Shown in pieces: positions 9,090-18,454 of a stretch of 64,000 nucleotides of DNA. The number at the start of each line of letters is the position of its first letter. Positions within the stretch are counted from its first letter, which is position 1. Below the pieces are notes generated by a model. That model had not been told where the DNA came from and made no database searches. It was given only the letters and a program-made list of their open reading frames with translations. The DNA is taken from contig JAFXXH010000007.1 in the NCBI GenBank assembly GCA_017542425.1, positions 16,166-80,165 of the forward strand, in the 5' to 3' direction. Source of the DNA: Oscillospiraceae bacterium. Its GTDB lineage: Bacteria; Bacillota; Clostridia; Oscillospirales; Oscillospiraceae. The position numbers and the translations under genes are program-made.

Positions 9090-10427
9090 ATGGGTCTTTC
9101 AACGACACTTGCACAGGACCTGGAAGCGATTCAGCATCTGTCAGAGCGAGATGTTGCGCAGCTCCAAACCCTGATCATTGATTATTTTGCTGCGGCATAT
9201 GCGGGCTATCAGCAGAACAGAGCCTTTAACCGGGCTGTGGAAACTGTGGTGTATGCCCAGGGTGGTACAGACGAGAGCTGTGTCCTTTTCCAAACCAAAC
9301 GATATCCTGTGCGTTTGGCTGCTTTTATGAATTCCATCTATGGCCATGGCGCGGAACTGGATGACGGGAATAAAAAGGCTGCCGGGCATGCCGGCGTTCA
9401 TCTGATTCCTGCTGTGTTCGCATTGGCGGACAAGCTGGGCAGCAGCAATGAAGATGTGCTGCTTGCCCTGGCCACAGGGTATGAAGCGTATATTCGCATC
9501 TCGTCTGCTGCACAGCCAGGACTGGTTGCCAGGGGCTTTCATTCCACAGGCATGGCGGGAACACTTGCCTGCGCTGCGGCTTGTGCGAAACTGTACCACT
9601 TGGATGCGCAAGGGATTGAAGATGCGGTCGCATTGGCAACCACCATGTCTGGAGGCTTGTTGTCATATGGCGATTCCCGCCCTGCCATCAAGCCGCTGAA
9701 TCCGGCAAAAGCTGCGGAAAACGGTGTGTTTGCCGCGATGTTGGCCAAGGAGGGGCTGCAAGGTCCGACAGAGGCGTTGGAAGGGCAAAACGGGTGGTTC
9801 CATGCCGTCACAGACAAGGTGGATGAGAACTGTCTGAAAGCCGCGGATCATCTGCTGCTTCATGACTGCTATTTTAAGCTGTATCCGTCATGCCGTCACA
9901 CGCACTGCGGTATTGATGCTGCTGTGGCATTGCACGCCAAGGTTTCCATCAAGGATATCGACACGATCCGTGTATATATTTACCCCAATGCAATAAAACT
10001 GGCAGGGATCAGGGTTCCGAAAAACCAGGACGAAACCAAATTTTCCATCCAGTACACACTGGCGTGTGCTTTGTTGAACGGTTCGTATGGCATTTCAGAC
10101 ATGGAACCTCCGAGACTGACGTCTGAAGTACTGGAACTAATCGATAAAACTCAGTTGATCGCAGAAGAATCGATGGAGGACAGGGCCAGGGGCATCCGTG
10201 GAACGAGAGTGGTGATTGTCAAGAAAAACGGTGAGAGAATCGAAGAGACTGTTCTTGTTCCCAAAGGTGATCCGGAAAACCCCCTGACGCAGAATGATAT
10301 TATCGAAAAATTGCGGGTGTGCGCAAAGGGGCAAGCGGACGATCAAATATTGATGAGGCTTGTGGATAGAATCAAAGAGATAGAAGGAAAATCAGGATTT
10401 CAAAACCCAATGGCAGTTCTGAAATGA
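9090..10427 (+). CDS. MmgE/PrpD-family protein within the polysaccharide locus
   Basis: About 445 residues from ATG 9090; a GTG at 9042 is also in frame, but the family N-terminus begins just after 9090 and GAGGGA lies 10 bases before it. The family includes 2-methylcitrate dehydratase, cis-aconitate decarboxylase and a few epimerases, all acting on small di- or tricarboxylates. Visible family segments are AAFMNSIYGHGAELDDGNK, HAGVHLIPA, GFHSTGMAGTLACAAACAKL and YPSCRHTHCGIDAA. A second member lies at 29.0 kb. Its presence among glycan genes is unusual: it may make a small acid substituent for the glycan, or be a passenger. Confidence 0.85.
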   Translation: MGLSTTLAQDLEAIQHLSERDVAQLQTLIIDYFAAAYAGYQQNRAFNRAVETVVYAQGGTDESCVLFQTKRYPVRLAAFMNSIYGHGAELDDGNKKAAGHAGVHLIPAVFALADKLGSSNEDVLLALATGYEAYIRISSAAQPGLVARGFHSTGMAGTLACAAACAKLYHLDAQGIEDAVALATTMSGGLLSYGDSRPAIKPLNPAKAAENGVFAAMLAKEGLQGPTEALEGQNGWFHAVTDKVDENCLKAADHLLLHDCYFKLYPSCRHTHCGIDAAVALHAKVSIKDIDTIRVYIYPNAIKLAGIRVPKNQDETKFSIQYTLACALLNGSYGISDMEPPRLTSEVLELIDKTQLIAEESMEDRARGIRGTRVVIVKKNGERIEETVLVPKGDPENPLTQNDIIEKLRVCAKGQADDQILMRLVDRIKEIEGKSGFQNPMAVLK

Positions 10428-10569
10428 GATTCCCGCACGTTCTTTGCGCAGAAACCTTCTGCCCGAGTATGTGAGCAAAGAGGAAACTGTGCGCACCGTG
10501 GACTGGCTTCAACGGACTATGTGGTGAAACCATAGTTGACGTTTTTATTATACAATTCAGAAAAGAGTA

Positions 10570-11766
10570 ATGGTAATGATTCGAATAAGCGGAACAAAGC
10601 TGATTTTTTTCAAAAAACAGGGCGCTTCTTTTGCCAGTTTTTTGCCCTTATTATTCTTTTTAGCAAATCTTTACAGACTGACTGGGCACTCGGTAATGCC
10701 ATATTTTGTGACATTATATGCTGCCGGGGTGTTTGGGCTTTTGAAGCTTCTCTTGGACAAAAAGTGCAGAAATCCTGTATTTTTTCTGTTTTTTGGCGTT
10801 TACATGCTCTCAGGAATCTTGAATGGCCTTGTCGTTGGCAACTCGGATTACAATGACTTTTTTCTGAACCTCTTGTTGTTTGGCGTGACGGTGACCATGT
10901 TCGCTTATCCCATGACATACCTTCAGGGTGTGGTGTTCTTTTACATTTCCATAGCCGCGTTCCTTCCGGCATATTTCGGTGGTATCAGCACCGGCCTGGT
11001 TCTGACCAGCAGCGGCAACTATATTTCCGTTTTGCTTGTGTTGACCGCGGCGATGTATTACATTGCCCTCCAGAACTCCGGAAGAGCAGTTCGGATTTAT
11101 GATCTTTTTCCCGCCCTGCTGAGCTATCTCTTATCCATTTGGGGGAGAGGCAGAGGCGGAATCGTGGCCTGTCTGTTCCTGTTTGTCATGATGATGATCT
11201 ATTATGGACGGCATGTCGTTCGGAAAAAGAACGCCAGATTTCTGATTGCTGTTTTGGTGTTGTTTGCAGTCGCGGCTGTCGTTCTGATTGGTGATGTGGA
11301 TTTCCTGGATTATTTTATGAATCTGGGAAAGTGGCGCACACGCGGGACGGATAACACGGCGCGCCTGTTGATTTGGGATTCCTATTTTGATAAAATGGGA
11401 GAGAGCGCCGTGTATGTGTTCGGAGGAGCTCCGTTGGATGAGATTCCGAGGATTAGTGCCTACGGCGGCAACACGCACAACAGTTTTCTTCAGCTTCATG
11501 CCACAAATGGTGTGTTGACCTTGGTATTCGTTTTTGTGCTGTTTGTCTATGCGCTTGTTCACGAGGTCAGACATGGTCAGACTATGTTGGCGATTGCGTT
11601 GCTCACCTTGTTCATTCGCGGCATGACCGATAAGTTCATTTTTGGACAATATGGAATGCCGGTCATGCTCTACCTTGTTTTTTACCCTTTTTATAGTTTT
11701 TTCGTTAAAAGGAAGGCAGTTGCCCCTGAAGGGATAGACCTGGTGGAAAGGATGGAACAGGTATAA
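10570..11766 (+). CDS. O-antigen-polymerase-like membrane protein (Wzy type)
   Basis: A 398-residue polytopic membrane protein with roughly ten hydrophobic segments. It has the late-loop motif GGNTHNSFLQLHATNG, which is characteristic of O-antigen ligase/polymerase (Wzy/WaaL) proteins. Upstream RGRGGIVACLFLF is also typical. In a locus with a flippase and a lipid-linked sugar transferase, polymerisation of lipid-linked repeat units on the outer face of the membrane is the natural role. Start is ATG 10570 (or 10576, two codons later). The sequence is AT-richer than later parts of the window. Polymerase assignments are seldom certain from sequence because the family is very diverse. Confidence 0.78.
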   Translation: MVMIRISGTKLIFFKKQGASFASFLPLLFFLANLYRLTGHSVMPYFVTLYAAGVFGLLKLLLDKKCRNPVFFLFFGVYMLSGILNGLVVGNSDYNDFFLNLLLFGVTVTMFAYPMTYLQGVVFFYISIAAFLPAYFGGISTGLVLTSSGNYISVLLVLTAAMYYIALQNSGRAVRIYDLFPALLSYLLSIWGRGRGGIVACLFLFVMMMIYYGRHVVRKKNARFLIAVLVLFAVAAVVLIGDVDFLDYFMNLGKWRTRGTDNTARLLIWDSYFDKMGESAVYVFGGAPLDEIPRISAYGGNTHNSFLQLHATNGVLTLVFVFVLFVYALVHEVRHGQTMLAIALLTLFIRGMTDKFIFGQYGMPVMLYLVFYPFYSFFVKRKAVAPEGIDLVERMEQV

Positions 11767-11767
11767 C

Positions 11768-12877
11768 ATGAAATCCTATACAATGAGAGATGCCTGCTTT
11801 GCGTGTACGACCCCATATCAGATTATCGGAGCGATCGAGATTACTCATGCGCTGCAATTGGATGCCGATCTGTACATTTTTGGGGTTTTTCCTAATTCTC
11901 AGACGGTGGCGGACAGGCTGAAAAGCTATCATGTCTTTCACGATGTATATGTAGTGGATACTAAGAGATTTGGCATGGGAAGTCGGATAAGCTTGGGGCT
12001 GCATTTCCTGTTTGCGGAAAAGACGGTCAGCTTCTTTCTTCCAAAAGATATTTGCTATAAAACATTTTATTCTTCCAGCAGAGCGTTAAAAAAAGTTATC
12101 CTAATGGGTGTGCTCAAAAAACGAAATCCGGAAATGAACCGCGTGATTTATGAGGATGGTATGGGCACATACATCAACAGTTCGCATCCTCTGAATGCCT
12201 CCCCTTTGATGAAAAAGTTGGAGTGGTTTCTGGGGTGGGAGATCGACGATCCCAAACGAACCCGTATGATTGCGCATGTACCGAGACTGGTGGAGCCGCC
12301 GGCGTTTCTTCATGGGACGGAGGTCGGACAGATGCCCGGCTTATATTCAGATCCGGGCACGATTGAGATGCTGAACGATGTTTTTTCGGTGGACGATGAA
12401 AAACGAATTGATGAACGCTATATCCTGTTTGACACACTGAGACCGAATCCTGCAGTGATGTCCGACGAAGATTTTTCCATTTTGGATGCGTGCTACAGCA
12501 GGATCATGCACTGCGTCGGTGCGGAGAACATCGTATGCAAGCCACATCCGCGCAGCAGAAAAGCACAGGATGTGGGGCTCCGGCTCTATACCAGCCAGGA
12601 GCTGCCGATGGAGGTTTTGTATGCCGGAATGACGGACCTGGAAAAGCGGGTCCTGATTTCCTATACATCTTCCGCCATGTTTACACCCAAGCTCCTGTTT
12701 GGAAAGGAACCCTGTGTCATTAGTCTTCACAGAATGCTGAAGGAGAAAAGGGGCAGTATTTTGTTTGAGGAAATGTATGAAAAAATGAAACAGGAGTATT
12801 CAGTTCCGTCCCGTATTGCTGCACCGGAAAGCCTGGATGAGTTGGAGATGGTTTTGAAGTCGATAGAGGACATTTGA
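11768..12877 (+). CDS. Sialyltransferase-like glycosyltransferase (GT52-type)
   Basis: A 369-residue protein resembling family GT52 CMP-sialic-acid-dependent transferases. It opens with CFACTTPYQIIGAIEI and contains VIYEDGMGTYINSS, comparable with the Asp-Asp-Gly-Thr-Gly segment of meningococcal Lst. VCKPHPRSRK matches the conserved Pro-His-Pro donor-binding region, and a Ser/Thr-rich SYTSSAMF follows near the C-terminus. It follows the polymerase after one base and overlaps the flippase region. Because a CMP-nonulosonate pathway is encoded downstream, it most likely transfers that nonulosonic acid to the glycan. Donor specificity is inferred from neighbours, not from the sequence. Confidence 0.68.
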   Translation: MKSYTMRDACFACTTPYQIIGAIEITHALQLDADLYIFGVFPNSQTVADRLKSYHVFHDVYVVDTKRFGMGSRISLGLHFLFAEKTVSFFLPKDICYKTFYSSSRALKKVILMGVLKKRNPEMNRVIYEDGMGTYINSSHPLNASPLMKKLEWFLGWEIDDPKRTRMIAHVPRLVEPPAFLHGTEVGQMPGLYSDPGTIEMLNDVFSVDDEKRIDERYILFDTLRPNPAVMSDEDFSILDACYSRIMHCVGAENIVCKPHPRSRKAQDVGLRLYTSQELPMEVLYAGMTDLEKRVLISYTSSAMFTPKLLFGKEPCVISLHRMLKEKRGSILFEEMYEKMKQEYSVPSRIAAPESLDELEMVLKSIEDI

Positions 12878-12882
12878 ACGAG

Positions 12883-14289
12883 ATGGGTAATAATACAAAA
12901 GCTCTGAAATCCGGTTTCTGGTATATTTTGTCAAATTTGGCCGTCCGGGGGATGGCCTTGATTACGACGCCGATTTTTTCAAGACTGCTCACGCATGAAC
13001 AATACGGCCAGTACAGCAATTTCAATTCCTGGACGAACATTGCTGTGATTCTGGTGACCATGCGCATGGAGGCCAGTCTGATCAGCGCCAAATTTGACTT
13101 CAAAGACAAACTGGATCAATATAATCGATCGCTGATTGCATTGACGACCCTGATGACGGTCGTATGGGCACTGGTTCTGAATGTTTTTTCGGGGTTCTTT
13201 ACCGAGCAGCTGCAGGTTGGAATCCTGTATGCCAACCTGATCCTGCTGTATTGTTTCGCCCATGGCATTGTCAATCTCTTTCAGATCAATGAGAGATTCC
13301 ACTATCGTTACAAGCGTTCGGTACTGGTTTCCGTTGTCATCGCGGTCTCCTCGACTGTGGTATCCATTCTTCTGGTACTCACGATGCAGGACAAGTTTGC
13401 GGGCCGGGTGTTTGGACATGTGATTCCTCTGGCCGTGATCACTTGTGTGCTGCTGTATTTGTTTTTTAAAAAGAGCAGATCGATTGATCCGTCCGTGTGG
13501 CCATACGCCCTGAAGATCAGCCTGCCGTATGTGCCGCACCTCATGTCCCTGCAGGTACTGAATTCTGTGGATCGTATTATGATCACCCGGATCTGCGGTG
13601 CTGCGGACAACGCGATGTATACAATTGCCTATACATGTGGCCACATGGTGACCCTTCTCATGACCTCCATGAACGGCGCGTTTGCTCCCTGGCTGGCTGA
13701 ACAGCTGCACGAGGGGAGAACGGATGAGACCCGTCGGGTATCCAGGTACTATGTTCTGCTCTTCTCGGTGCTTGCGGTTTTTATGATGCTTTTGGCCCCT
13801 GAGATCCTCTTGATCATGGGTGGGAAAAGCTATCTTGATGCAAAATATGTGATGCCCCCTGTGGCGATGGGCTGCGTCTGTCAGTTCATATATACGCTCT
13901 ATGTCAATGTAGAACAGTTCAAAAAAAAGACCGTCTGGATGGCGGTGGTCAGTTGCGGAGCTGCTCTGCTGAACTATGGCCTGAATGCCCTTCTTATTCC
14001 GCGCTACGGATATATTGCGGCGGCCTATACCACATTGGCGGGATACCTTTTCCTCCTCATTGCGCACTTCTTCATCGTTTACAAATTGGGCGAACAGCAT
14101 ACGTTTGACAATCGCTTTATCGTTCTGCTGACATGCGTAATGTTTTTGACGACACTGGGAATCAATTATCTTTACGATTATTCGCCCTTGCGATATATCA
14201 TCATTGGGATTGCCGGTGTTATCTTGGCGATTACACTTTATTGGAAACGACAATTTGTTTGGGGGATCGTGAAAAGAATCCTCCATTGA
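12883..14289 (+). CDS. Polysaccharide flippase (Wzx/oligosaccharide exporter family)
   Basis: About 468 residues with some 12-14 hydrophobic helices, matching the MOP-superfamily flippases that move lipid-linked repeat units across the membrane. The N-terminus shows FWYILSNLAVRGMALITTPIFSRLL followed by EQYGQYSNF, a widespread Wzx signature; VDRIMI lies in the middle. ATG 12883 is chosen; a TTG at 12874 overlaps the preceding stop but is too near AGAGGA to be preferred. Together with the polymerase and phospho-sugar transferase it defines a Wzx/Wzy-type assembly route. Confidence 0.88.
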   Translation: MGNNTKALKSGFWYILSNLAVRGMALITTPIFSRLLTHEQYGQYSNFNSWTNIAVILVTMRMEASLISAKFDFKDKLDQYNRSLIALTTLMTVVWALVLNVFSGFFTEQLQVGILYANLILLYCFAHGIVNLFQINERFHYRYKRSVLVSVVIAVSSTVVSILLVLTMQDKFAGRVFGHVIPLAVITCVLLYLFFKKSRSIDPSVWPYALKISLPYVPHLMSLQVLNSVDRIMITRICGAADNAMYTIAYTCGHMVTLLMTSMNGAFAPWLAEQLHEGRTDETRRVSRYYVLLFSVLAVFMMLLAPEILLIMGGKSYLDAKYVMPPVAMGCVCQFIYTLYVNVEQFKKKTVWMAVVSCGAALLNYGLNALLIPRYGYIAAAYTTLAGYLFLLIAHFFIVYKLGEQHTFDNRFIVLLTCVMFLTTLGINYLYDYSPLRYIIIGIAGVILAITLYWKRQFVWGIVKRILH

Positions 14290-14305
14290 ACCAAGGAGAG
14301 AAACG

Positions 14306-15514
14306 ATGTTTTTTTTGGATCAGTTTATTGCACAGCATGTGACAAAACGATCGGCATCCATGTTTCTGCCGGATCTGCAAGCCAATCGGGATACGCTCCT
14401 GGAGCGGGTCGAAGGGAGATCTGTGCTGGTGATCGGCGGCGCGGGGAGCATCGGCTCCTCCTTCATCAAAGCTATTCTGCCTTATCATCCTGCCTCTCTG
14501 GTGGTAGTCGATCTCAACGAGAACGCGCTGGCCGAACTGACGCGGGATCTGCGTTCCAGTTCCGGCGTATCCCTTCCCGGAGACTATGTGCCCTATCCGA
14601 TGGATTTTGCCTCGCCGGTCTTTCGGAAAATGTTCCTCAGTCGAGGCGGATTCGACATTGTGGGGAACTTTTCCGCCCACAAACATGTGCGATCGGAAAA
14701 AGACATTTTTTCGATCGAAGCACTGCTGCAAAACAATGTGCTGCATGCCAGGACTTTGCTCGACCTGCTCACGGAGCATCCGCCAGAGGTGTATTTTTGT
14801 GTGTCCACAGATAAGGCGGCAAATCCCGTGAATATCATGGGGGCTTCCAAGCGGATTATGGAAGACGTGATTTTCAGCTATTCCGAGCGTTTTCCCGTCA
14901 AGACAGCGCGATTTGCCAACGTGGCCTTTTCCAACGGTTCACTTCCGGCCGGTTTTTTGGCACGGATTGCAAAATTGCAGCCGCTGTCCGCACCTTCAGA
15001 CGTGCGGCGCTATTTTGTGTCCCCGGAGGAGTCCGGACAGATCTGTCTTCTCTCCTGCATTCTGGGTGAGAATCGTGCCATCTTTTTTCCAAAGCTTGAC
15101 CAGGCACAGATGATGACGTTTGATGCGATCGGCACAGAACTGCTGAAAGTGCATGGCTATGAGGTCCTGGCGTGCTCTTCAGATGCGGAAGCCATTGAAA
15201 AAGCCAAGGATTTGAAGAACGGAAGCAAATTGTATCCGGTTCACTATTCTGTCTCTGACACATCCGGGGAGAAGGCGTTCGAGGAGTTCGTGACGGAAAA
15301 TGAGACAGCCGATCTCCATCGTTTCCGGTCTCTGGGTGTCATCACCGGAAAGGGGATCCCGGATCAGGGTGCGATTACGGCACTGTTTCGAGAACTCCAT
15401 GCGGCATTTACGCAAACCGTAACAACAAAGGAAGAGATTGTGGCGATCATGCAGACGTATCTGCCCAATTTCAATCATATCGAAACCGGAAAGTCGTTGG
15501 ATAGCAAGATGTGA
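14306..15514 (+). CDS. legB: NDP-GlcNAc 4,6-dehydratase, LegB-like (nonulosonic acid pathway)
   Basis: A 402-residue extended short-chain dehydrogenase/reductase of the CapD/polysaccharide-synthesis type. VLVIGGAGSIGSSFIKAIL is the glycine-rich NAD(P) site; NFSAHKHVRSEKD, VSTDKAANPVNIMGASKRIMED contains the catalytic Ser/Thr-Asp/Tyr-Lys region typical of soluble 4,6-dehydratases, in which Met often replaces Tyr. The enzyme makes the 4-keto-6-deoxy sugar that starts legionaminic acid synthesis. It opens the nonulosonate block, with AAGGAGAG before ATG 14306. The PseB route is less likely because the later epimerase is NeuC-like. UDP versus GDP sugar cannot be told from this gene alone. Confidence 0.82.
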   Translation: MFFLDQFIAQHVTKRSASMFLPDLQANRDTLLERVEGRSVLVIGGAGSIGSSFIKAILPYHPASLVVVDLNENALAELTRDLRSSSGVSLPGDYVPYPMDFASPVFRKMFLSRGGFDIVGNFSAHKHVRSEKDIFSIEALLQNNVLHARTLLDLLTEHPPEVYFCVSTDKAANPVNIMGASKRIMEDVIFSYSERFPVKTARFANVAFSNGSLPAGFLARIAKLQPLSAPSDVRRYFVSPEESGQICLLSCILGENRAIFFPKLDQAQMMTFDAIGTELLKVHGYEVLACSSDAEAIEKAKDLKNGSKLYPVHYSVSDTSGEKAFEEFVTENETADLHRFRSLGVITGKGIPDQGAITALFRELHAAFTQTVTTKEEIVAIMQTYLPNFNHIETGKSLDSKM

Positions 15515-15549
15515 TTCTGTCCATGGCGAGAGCAAGAAAGGTGATGAGG

Positions 15550-16728
15550 ATGGCTCAGTATATTCCGTTGTCCGTTCCCAACTTTGAAGGGAATGAGAGA
15601 AAGTATGTGGACGACGCGCTGGATCAGGGGTGGGTCTCCACCGGCGGCGCATATATTACGAAACTGGAGCAGGAACTGGCGCGGTTTCTCCGTGTGGAAA
15701 ACGTGGCGGCCTGCCAGAGCGGAACATCTGCCCTGCATCTTTCTTTGGTCGAGGCGGGTGTCAGGCCCGGGGATGTGGTTCTTGTACCGCCTCTGACGTT
15801 CATTGCGGCGGTCAACCCTGTCAAGTACCAGTTTGCTACACCTGTGTTCATTGACTGTGACGACAGCTTCTGTTTGGACCCGGTGAAACTGCGTGCGTTC
15901 TGCGAGGAAGCTTGCGCGTGGGATGGGGAGGTGCTCCGGCACAATGGCGCTGCGGTAAAAGCGATCGTTGTGGTCCATGTGTTCGGCAACATGGCCGACA
16001 TGGAGTCCATCATGGAGACGGCGGAGCGCTACCACATTTGCGTCATCGAGGATGCCACCGAGGCGCTTGGAACGTATTATACGGAAGGTCGCTATGCGGG
16101 ACGCTATGCGGGCACCATCGGCGACTTTGGTTGCTATAGTTTTAACGGAAATAAGATCATTACGACAGGCGGGGGTGGAGCGGTCACAGCCAGGAATCCG
16201 AAAACCGTGGATCACATCCGTTTTTTGTCCACGCAGGCCAAGACAGACCCGCATTACTACATCCATGATGAAGTCGGCTACAACTATCGGATGACCAATC
16301 TTCAGGCCGCCCTGGGTGTGGCGCAGCTGGAGGAACTGCCGGAGTTCATTCGGCGAAAACAGCGAAACTATGAACGGTACAAGTCGGTATTTGAAGGTTT
16401 TGAATATGGGATTCTGATGCCATTCAGAGTGGGAACAAGTTCAAATCGGTGGTTTTACAGCCTTTGCATAGACCGTGAGAGCATCAAAGTCTCCATGCGC
16501 GAGATCATTCTTGCCTGTCATGAGAAAGGCTTTGAGACCCGCGCCATCTGGGGATTGATTCATGAGCAGAAGCCCTATCAAGGAGAAGAGACCTATCGTT
16601 TGGACAAGGCACCCTATTATGCCAGTCGCATTTTGAATATTCCTTCCAGCACGCAGATCACGGAGGATGAGATCAGATATGTGGCAGCTGAGGTGAAGCG
16701 CTTGCTTGGGTCTTTTGCAAATGGATAA
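15550..16728 (+). CDS. legC: DegT-family sugar aminotransferase, LegC-like
   Basis: About 392 residues. A PLP-dependent sugar aminotransferase that would add the C4 amine to the 4-keto-6-deoxy sugar made by the preceding enzyme. It shows GWVSTGGAYITKLEQELA, CQSGTSALHLSLV, VIEDATEALGTYY (Asp that binds the PLP pyridine nitrogen) and SFNGNKIITTGGGG, whose Lys is the Schiff-base residue. These match the LegC branch of the DegT/DnrJ/EryC1 family. ATG 15550 is used; several in-frame starts lie upstream (15511, 15523, 15544) but the ribosome binding site AAGGTGA fits 15550. It overlaps the next gene by 8 bases. Confidence 0.87.
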   Translation: MAQYIPLSVPNFEGNERKYVDDALDQGWVSTGGAYITKLEQELARFLRVENVAACQSGTSALHLSLVEAGVRPGDVVLVPPLTFIAAVNPVKYQFATPVFIDCDDSFCLDPVKLRAFCEEACAWDGEVLRHNGAAVKAIVVVHVFGNMADMESIMETAERYHICVIEDATEALGTYYTEGRYAGRYAGTIGDFGCYSFNGNKIITTGGGGAVTARNPKTVDHIRFLSTQAKTDPHYYIHDEVGYNYRMTNLQAALGVAQLEELPEFIRRKQRNYERYKSVFEGFEYGILMPFRVGTSSNRWFYSLCIDRESIKVSMREIILACHEKGFETRAIWGLIHEQKPYQGEETYRLDKAPYYASRILNIPSSTQITEDEIRYVAAEVKRLLGSFANG

Positions 16729-17767
16729 TCTGCAGCAGTTTCTGGGCAGGTGGGAGTTGTCGGTTTCGGAAGCGATGCAACGCATCGACCAGAATGCCGG
16801 TGGGATTTTGTTTCTGACAGATGAAGCGGGGACCCTGAAGGGCTGTCTCACGGATGGGGATGTAAGACGTTTTTTGCTTTCCGGCGGAAAAATGTCGGAC
16901 CGTGCGATGGATGCGGCGAATCTGTCTCCGCGTTCTGCAAAAACCATGGAAGAAGCAAAAATCCTGTACCACAAAAAGAATTATATCGCCATTCCGGTCG
17001 TTGACGAAAATGGAGGAGTTGTGGACCTGTTCAATGGGAGTCCAAGGTCGCAAAAGCGGCGAAGAAAGCCGTTGAATATGCCCGTGGTCATCAATGCAGG
17101 CGGGAGAGGGACGCGCCTGGATCCGTTTACAAAAGTGCTGCCCAAGCCGCTGATTCCGGTTGGGGATTTGCCGATCATCGAATTGATTATGCAGGAGTAC
17201 CAATCCTACCATTGTGATTCGTTTCACATCATTGTAAATTATAAGCGCGATCTCATGAAAGCGTATTTTGCGGACAACGAGAACCGTTATAACATTTCGT
17301 GGTATGATGAAGAGAAACCCCTGGGGACCGGCGGCGGCCTGAGCTTGCTGAAAGGGAAATTGCAGGATACGTTTTTCTTTGCGAACTGCGACGCGCTCTT
17401 GACGGCAAACTACGAGAGCATGGTTCGATTCCATAAGGAAAACGGAAATGTCATCACCATGGTCTGTGCTTATAAAAACCTGAATATTCCATATGGCGTT
17501 GTGGAGATGGGCGCAAACGGCATCATCGAGAGGATGCAGGAAAAACCGCTTATTTCTTTTTTAACGAATACAGGTATCTACATCGTGGAACCGGAAGTCA
17601 TTGACGATGTGGAAAATGACGTTGCGATCGGTTTCCCGGATATTGTGGAAAAACAGAGGCAAAAAGGCAGAAAAGTTGCGGTATTCCCTGTCAGCGAGAG
17701 TGAGTGGATGGATATGGGTCAGTTACCGGAACTGGAAAAAATGCGTGTCAAGCTCTTTGGGGCGTGA
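16721..17767 (+). CDS. ptmE: CBS-domain-fused sugar-phosphate nucleotidyltransferase, PtmE-like
   Basis: About 348 residues with two parts. Residues 1-115 hold a pair of CBS-like repeats (GGILFLTDEAGTLKGCLTDGDVRRF and IPVVDENGGVVDLFNG). The rest is a nucleotidyltransferase with VVINAGGRGTRLDPFTKVLPKPLIPVGD, FANCDALL and WMDMGQ. This architecture matches the Campylobacter PtmE type, which primes GlcN-1-phosphate with GDP for legionaminic acid synthesis. Its place between the aminotransferase and the acetyltransferase supports that role. Guanylyl rather than uridylyl specificity is taken from the family. Start ATG 16721 overlaps the end of the aminotransferase gene. Confidence 0.83.
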   Translation: MDNLQQFLGRWELSVSEAMQRIDQNAGGILFLTDEAGTLKGCLTDGDVRRFLLSGGKMSDRAMDAANLSPRSAKTMEEAKILYHKKNYIAIPVVDENGGVVDLFNGSPRSQKRRRKPLNMPVVINAGGRGTRLDPFTKVLPKPLIPVGDLPIIELIMQEYQSYHCDSFHIIVNYKRDLMKAYFADNENRYNISWYDEEKPLGTGGGLSLLKGKLQDTFFFANCDALLTANYESMVRFHKENGNVITMVCAYKNLNIPYGVVEMGANGIIERMQEKPLISFLTNTGIYIVEPEVIDDVENDVAIGFPDIVEKQRQKGRKVAVFPVSESEWMDMGQLPELEKMRVKLFGA

Positions 17768-17812
17768 CGGCAAGATAGAAATCGATTTCATGCGGATTCG
17801 GAGATGGTGCTA

Positions 17813-18454
17813 ATGAAAAAACTGGTGATCGTAGGCTCCGGCGGTTTAGCCAGAGAGGTGGAATGGCTTGTAGAACGGATCAATGCCGTAGAACCCGAAT
17901 GGAATTTTCTGGGGTTTATTGACCACAATACGGATGCAGAACATGTGATCGGGGACGACTCCTATGTCTTCAATTGTTCTGAGGAGCTGTATGTGTCGAT
18001 TGCCATTGGTTCCCCCGAAATTCGCAAAAGGATTTTCGAAACGTACAAGGCAAATCCAAACATTCACTATGCGAACCTGATTGATCCGAGCGTCCTGTTG
18101 TCCAGGCGTGTTCAGTTGGGTGAAGGAAACATCATTTGTGCGGGGACCGTCCTGACGGTGGACATCACGATCGGCAGCCACAATCTCATTAATTGGGACT
18201 GTACGATCGGGCATGATGCTGTGATCGGCAGTTTTGTTACACTCAATCCAAGCGTGAATGTTTCGGGGAACGTCCGTCTGAGTGATGGCGTGAATGTGGG
18301 CACAGGAACGCAGATTATTCAGGGGCACAGCATCGGCAGAAATACGGTCGTCGGCGCTGGTGCGGTGGTCAATTGTGATCTTCCTGACAATTGTACTGCT
18401 GTTGGGACTCCGGCCAAAGTGATCAAAAGGCGGGGGGGTGCCGAAAATGGTTGA
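17813..18454 (+). CDS. legH: NeuD/PglD-type sugar N-acetyltransferase, LegH-like
   Basis: A 213-residue acyltransferase. The N-terminal part KKLVIVGSGGLAREVEWLV is the nucleotide-sugar-binding Rossmann half. The C-terminal half is a left-handed beta helix of hexapeptide repeats (for example LGEGNIICAGTVLT, IGSHNLINWDCTIGHDAVIG), with the Asp-His pair in GHD typical of PglD/NeuD catalysis. In this context it would acetylate the 4-amino group made by the LegC-like enzyme using acetyl-CoA; NeuD homologues can instead O-acetylate sialic acid. ATG 17813 fits GGAG nine bases upstream better than ATG 17804. The end overlaps the next gene. Confidence 0.82.
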   Translation: MKKLVIVGSGGLAREVEWLVERINAVEPEWNFLGFIDHNTDAEHVIGDDSYVFNCSEELYVSIAIGSPEIRKRIFETYKANPNIHYANLIDPSVLLSRRVQLGEGNIICAGTVLTVDITIGSHNLINWDCTIGHDAVIGSFVTLNPSVNVSGNVRLSDGVNVGTGTQIIQGHSIGRNTVVGAGAVVNCDLPDNCTAVGTPAKVIKRRGGAENG

